From contig NZ_AUKI01000011.1 of assembly GCF_000424665.1 (NCBI RefSeq), forward strand, positions 310,001 through 374,000: 64,000 nucleotides of DNA, read 5' to 3'. The notes beneath the pieces are model-generated. The model searched no databases and was not told the DNA's origin. It worked only from the letters and a program-made list of their open reading frames with translations. This document shows, one piece after another, positions 61,109 through 64,000 of the stretch. This stretch comes from Salinimicrobium terrae DSM 17865 (GTDB taxonomy: Bacteria; Bacteroidota; Bacteroidia; Flavobacteriales; Flavobacteriaceae). The position numbers and the translations under genes are program-made. The first letter of the stretch is position 1; each line of letters starts with the position of its first letter.

Positions 61109-61141
61109 TCAATAAAATTCATCAATCTAAAAATACTCATC

Positions 61142-61876
61142 ATGAAAAAATTAATTACCACAATTCTAGTTGCCCTTTTCTGCATAACCGGAACTCAGGC
61201 CCAGTGGTGGCAAGGGACCAAAAAAGTTGAAGGCAACGGGAATATGGTTACCCAAACCAGGAATACCTCTGATTATGAATCAGTAGCTCTTACCGGCTCA
61301 ATGGATGTCATTCTTGTAAAGGGAAGAGAAGGAAACCTTAAGATTGAAGCCGAAGAGAATCTACAACAACATATCCTCACTGAAGTTAGTGGAGGAAGAT
61401 TAAAGATTTCTGTTGAAAAAGGTTATTCCCTGGATCCTTCCAGGAATAATGAAATTACTATCACTGTTCCTTTTACCGACATTGACGGGGTGAGCTTAAC
61501 GGGATCTGGCGATATAAGATCATCAGAAATGATAACTTCGGAAAATTTCTCCATTAGTATCACCGGTTCAGGAGACATAAAACTTCCTCTTAAGGCGAAA
61601 AATACTTCAGCAAATATTACAGGTTCGGGAGATATTGATCTCTCCGGAAGCTCCATAGATTTTGATTGTAAAGTAACAGGATCGGGAGATATTAGTGCTT
61701 TCGATTTTAAATGTGAAAATGTGCAGGCAATGGTAACTGGATCTGGAGATATTCAGGTTTACGCTTCAGAATCTTTAGAAGCCCGGACGCCTGGTTCCGG
61801 AGATATTGAATATCGCGGGAATCCAAAGAAAGAAGATTTTAGAACCCTGGGTTCGGGATCTATAAGTAAGAACTAG
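61142..61876 (+). CDS. head GIN domain (DUF2807) exported protein
   Basis: 244 residues with a signal peptide (cleavage near TQAQ). DUF2807 is a putative auto-transporter adhesin-like beta-solenoid. Here the rungs are marked by repeated (T)GSGDI: LTGSGDIRSS, ITGSGDIKLP, ITGSGDIDLS, VTGSGDISAF, VTGSGDIQVY, PGSGDIEYR and LGSGSISKN. It begins with YESVALTGSMDVILVKG, the head motif. It lies 33 bases after the DUF4097 gene and ends the operon with a strong hairpin. Confidence 0.9.
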   Translation: MKKLITTILVALFCITGTQAQWWQGTKKVEGNGNMVTQTRNTSDYESVALTGSMDVILVKGREGNLKIEAEENLQQHILTEVSGGRLKISVEKGYSLDPSRNNEITITVPFTDIDGVSLTGSGDIRSSEMITSENFSISITGSGDIKLPLKAKNTSANITGSGDIDLSGSSIDFDCKVTGSGDISAFDFKCENVQAMVTGSGDIQVYASESLEARTPGSGDIEYRGNPKKEDFRTLGSGSISKN

Positions 61877-61891
61877 AGGTTACGTTAATTA

Positions 61892-61957
61892 AAGCGGCTT
61901 AAAGACCTCACCCATTGCAGTGTCAAAAAGGGGTTTTTAAGCCGCTTATTTTTTTGC
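61892..61957 (+). terminator. terminator of the ECF sigma operon
   Basis: AAGCGGCTTAAA (61892-61903) and TTTAAGCCGCTT (61936-61947) form a perfect 12-bp stem followed by ATTTTTTT. The loop is 32 bases. The right arm ends inside the stop codon of the convergent transporter gene. Confidence 0.8.
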
Positions 61958-63277
61958 CAGTTTTCCGGTACGGGGAACCTTCAGCAATAAAATAACACCG
62001 ATAACAAAAAAGAGTGTTAGGAAAAGAACCGAAAACCTAATGCTACCAAAAACCTGAGCCACTATTCCGTAGAGCGACATACCAATAACAATCCCTATCT
62101 TTTCTGAAACATCGTAAAAACTAAAATAACTGGTGGTATCAAGAGTACCTTCAGGAAGCATTTTGGAATAGGTAGAGCGGGAAAGTGTCTGGATTCCGCC
62201 CATTACCAGTCCCACAAGTCCTGCAGCAATGTAGAATTGAAATGGAGTTTCAACAAAAAAGGCGTAAATACAAATACCAATCCAGAAAACATTCACAAGA
62301 ATAAGCGTCTGAATATTCCCCATTTTTGCAGAAAGACGGGAGGTAATGTTTGCTCCTGCTATCGCCACCAACTGAATTAAAAGGATACTGACAATTAAAC
62401 CTGTAGTTGCATCCTGTCCTGTCCAGTTTACCTCTTCAATACCGAAATATGTAGCCACTAGCATTACTGTCTGTACCGCCATGCTGTAAACAAAGAATGC
62501 CCGCAAATACTTTTTTAACCTCGGATTGTTTTCAAATGATCTCCAGATCATTTTTATTTCTTTAAATCCATTTAATAGTACATCCCGGGTGAGTTTTTCC
62601 TTTTTATTTCCCTTCGGAAGATAATAATAGGTGATTTGACTGAACCCCATCCACCAAATTCCCGTAAGTACAAAAGATAAACGGGTAGGCATGCTCTCAT
62701 CTTCAAAACCGAACCATTTATAATTTAGTACCATCATTAAACAAAGAATCAATAGGATCACACTTCCAATATAACCCATTGAAAAACCTTTTGCACTCAC
62801 CTTATCCTGCTGTTCGGGAAATGCAATATCAGGAAGGTAAGAGTTATAAAATACCAGGCTTGCCCAAAAACCCACAAGAGCCAGAAAATAGCAAGTGAGG
62901 CCAAACCACAAATTCTCTATAGTAAACCAGTACAAACCAATACATGACAGAGCTCCCAGGTAGCAAAAGAATTTCAAAAAATTCTTTTTGTTGCCCACAT
63001 AATCTGCAATGCCCGAAAGAAAAGGACTAATCACAGCCACTACCATGAAGGCCATTGCAGTAACATAACTTATAAGGGAATCATTATTAAAATCAAAGCC
63101 CAGCAGTTGCACGGAATCTTGCACTACTTCTCCTTTATCATTTTTTACTATAGTAAGAGCAGCGTAAAAAATGGGGAAAATTGTAGAGGCAATTACGAGG
63201 CTGTACACAGAATTAGCCCAGTCGTAGAAAGCCCATGCCTTGAGCAATTTTTTACTTCCTTTCGGGAGTTCTTTCAT
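61946..63277 (-). CDS. UMF1-family MFS transporter (Atg22-like)
   Basis: 443 residues from ATG 63277 (MKELPKGSKKLLKAWAFYDWANSVYSLVI), the usual UMF1 start. An upstream in-frame ATG at 63304 lies inside the terminator hairpin of the M48 gene and is rejected. About 12 membrane segments; the AFYDWANS signature, FLSGIADYVGNKK, YNSYLPDIA, QDKVSAKGFSMGYIGS and GLVGLVMGGIQTLSRSTYSKMLPE are family-typical. Substrate unknown; fungal Atg22 exports amino acids from vacuoles. A single gene. Confidence 0.92.
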   Translation of the reverse strand: MKELPKGSKKLLKAWAFYDWANSVYSLVIASTIFPIFYAALTIVKNDKGEVVQDSVQLLGFDFNNDSLISYVTAMAFMVVAVISPFLSGIADYVGNKKNFLKFFCYLGALSCIGLYWFTIENLWFGLTCYFLALVGFWASLVFYNSYLPDIAFPEQQDKVSAKGFSMGYIGSVILLILCLMMVLNYKWFGFEDESMPTRLSFVLTGIWWMGFSQITYYYLPKGNKKEKLTRDVLLNGFKEIKMIWRSFENNPRLKKYLRAFFVYSMAVQTVMLVATYFGIEEVNWTGQDATTGLIVSILLIQLVAIAGANITSRLSAKMGNIQTLILVNVFWIGICIYAFFVETPFQFYIAAGLVGLVMGGIQTLSRSTYSKMLPEGTLDTTSYFSFYDVSEKIGIVIGMSLYGIVAQVFGSIRFSVLFLTLFFVIGVILLLKVPRTGKLAKK

Positions 63278-63286
63278 ATAAGTGCA

Positions 63287-63316
63287 AATAAAAAGAGCTG
63301 CCAAAATTGGCAGCTC
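63287..63316 (-). terminator. terminator of M48 protease gene
   Basis: GAGCTGCCAA (63295-63304) and TTGGCAGCTC (63307-63316) form a perfect 10-bp stem. On the minus strand TTTTTATTT follows. It ends 10 bases before the chosen UMF1 start. Confidence 0.85.
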
Positions 63317-63341
63317 CTAAAATACTGTTTTTTTGAGATTC

Positions 63342-64000
63342 CTATTTAAAGGTAGTAACCCCATATTTTCGTGCCTCGGCTTTAGCCTCGGGAGCCCATT
63401 TTTCAATATTATTGATCCTTGTCTGTGGATTAGGGTGGGTACTTAGGAATTCGGGCGGTGCCTGTCCTCCACTTTCCTGAGCCATTCTTCTCCATAAGTT
63501 GGCAGCCTCAGTGGGATCATATCCCGCCATAGCCATCAAGGTAAGCCCAATTCTGTCTGCCTCACTTTCGTGGCTTCGGCTAAAAGGCAGCATTCCACCA
63601 AGGTTTGAACCTAAACCATATGCTTGTGCAATGATTTGCTGTGTGCTCTCGCTTCGGCCTCCGGCTGCAGCTCCTACTACAGCACCGCCAACCTGCTGTA
63701 ACTGGGCTGCACTCATACGCTGCGCTCCGTGATTTGCCACGGCGTGAGCCACCTCATGGGCCATAATAGCTGCAACTCCGGTTTCATCTTGTGCAATAGG
63801 CATAATACCGGTGTAAAAGGCAATTTTACCTCCCGGCATAGCCCATGCATTTACCTGGTCATCATCCTTAAGAAGAGAAAACTCCCATTGATAATCATCA
63901 AGATAACCGGGATGGCCGTTTGCATCCAAAAATCTTTCGGCAGCAACTGCTATTTTCCTGCCTACGTTTTTGATCATATTTGCTTCTTGAGTATTACGAA
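63342..64000 (-). CDS. M48 family metalloprotease, N-terminus outside window
   Basis: The visible part is 219 residues or more; the frame stays open to the window edge (RNTQEANMIKNVGRKIA), so the signal or lipoprotein N-terminus is missing here and the ATG at 63977 is internal. The zinc motif HEVAHAVANHGAQRM (HEVAH) and the third ligand in SHESEADRIGLTLMAMAGYDP (ESEAD) are intact, followed by FLSTHPNPQTRINNIEKW. This is the small periplasmic BepA/LoiP-like M48 group involved in outer-membrane protein quality control. A hairpin terminator follows. Confidence 0.93.
   Translation of the reverse strand, partial: RNTQEANMIKNVGRKIAVAAERFLDANGHPGYLDDYQWEFSLLKDDDQVNAWAMPGGKIAFYTGIMPIAQDETGVAAIMAHEVAHAVANHGAQRMSAAQLQQVGGAVVGAAAGGRSESTQQIIAQAYGLGSNLGGMLPFSRSHESEADRIGLTLMAMAGYDPTEAANLWRRMAQESGGQAPPEFLSTHPNPQTRINNIEKWAPEAKAEARKYGVTTFK

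Noticed and set aside
1-64000. tRNA, rRNA, insertion sequence or prophage genes
   Set aside because: I looked for TPsiC-type arms, 16S/23S landmarks, transposase and integrase motifs on both strands and saw none; a covariance-model scan would be the decisive test.

Overview
The window looks like chromosomal DNA of a marine-type Flavobacteriaceae (Bacteroidota), close to the Gramella/Salegentibacter/Zunongwangia group. The basis is low-to-moderate GC, promoters with the Bacteroidota -7 element TAnnTTTG, weak Shine-Dalgarno sequences, type IX secretion (T9SS) components, and many families typical of the group (DUF3822, DUF2807, DUF2927, DUF4097, PorP/SprF, CHU_C sorting domain). I found no tRNA, rRNA operon, insertion sequence, prophage or CRISPR array. 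Both edges cut genes: a DUF2911 gene on the left and an M48 protease on the right.

Layout. 1-12.3 kb is core metabolism and information processing: kdsB, a RecD-like helicase, a small rsmD cluster, RNase P RNA (rnpB, minus strand), dnaX-miaE, and a tight minus-strand operon pdxH-sixA-ppk1-ppx for polyphosphate and phosphate handling. 12.9-24.0 kb is a surface-adhesion locus: a 2769-residue T9SS type B adhesin with 28 exact-length 231-bp repeats, then a PorP/SprF partner and an OmpA-family protein, closed by a terminator. 24.3-27.8 kb holds a CAP-domain lipoprotein and a minus-strand operon pyrR-pyrB-(110-aa protein)-rnz. 27.9-41.6 kb is mixed: a DUF389 membrane protein, an envelope protein with a Fam20/HipA-like kinase signature, sterol desaturase, methylglyoxal synthase, amidohydrolase, S9 peptidase, a frameshifted carboxymuconolactone decarboxylase gene, an MFS transporter and a GMC oxidoreductase. 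41.8-45.0 kb is a sulfur/thiol and metalloid stress block: DUF302, two rhodaneses, a Cys-rich membrane protein, OsmC, SigZ and ArsI. 45.1-52 kb holds hydrolases, an L,D-transpeptidase, a pentapeptide-repeat protein, a DEAD-box helicase, an SDR and a macro-domain protein. 52-64 kb holds an NADP oxidoreductase, rpsA, cmk, lon, an ECF sigma/anti-sigma operon with two beta-rich surface proteins (DUF4097 and DUF2807), a UMF1-type MFS protein and the M48 protease.

The most notable observations are these. (1) dnaX carries an A10 run containing the heptamer A AAA AAG, in frame, just after clamp-loader domain III; a -1 slip gives a stop two codons later, as in the E. coli tau/gamma system. (2) Two nearly identical 18-bp Crp/Fnr-like operators sit at exactly the same distance from a TTTG promoter element, ahead of the DUF302 gene and the rhodanese-OsmC operon. 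(3) The adhesin repeat array shows mosaic exchange, including a 234-bp copy with one mismatch placed 21 repeats away. (4) A stand-alone envelope Fam20-like kinase candidate is present. (5) The rpsA leader is structured. (6) DnaA-box-like sites and a palindrome lie between rnpB and dnaX.
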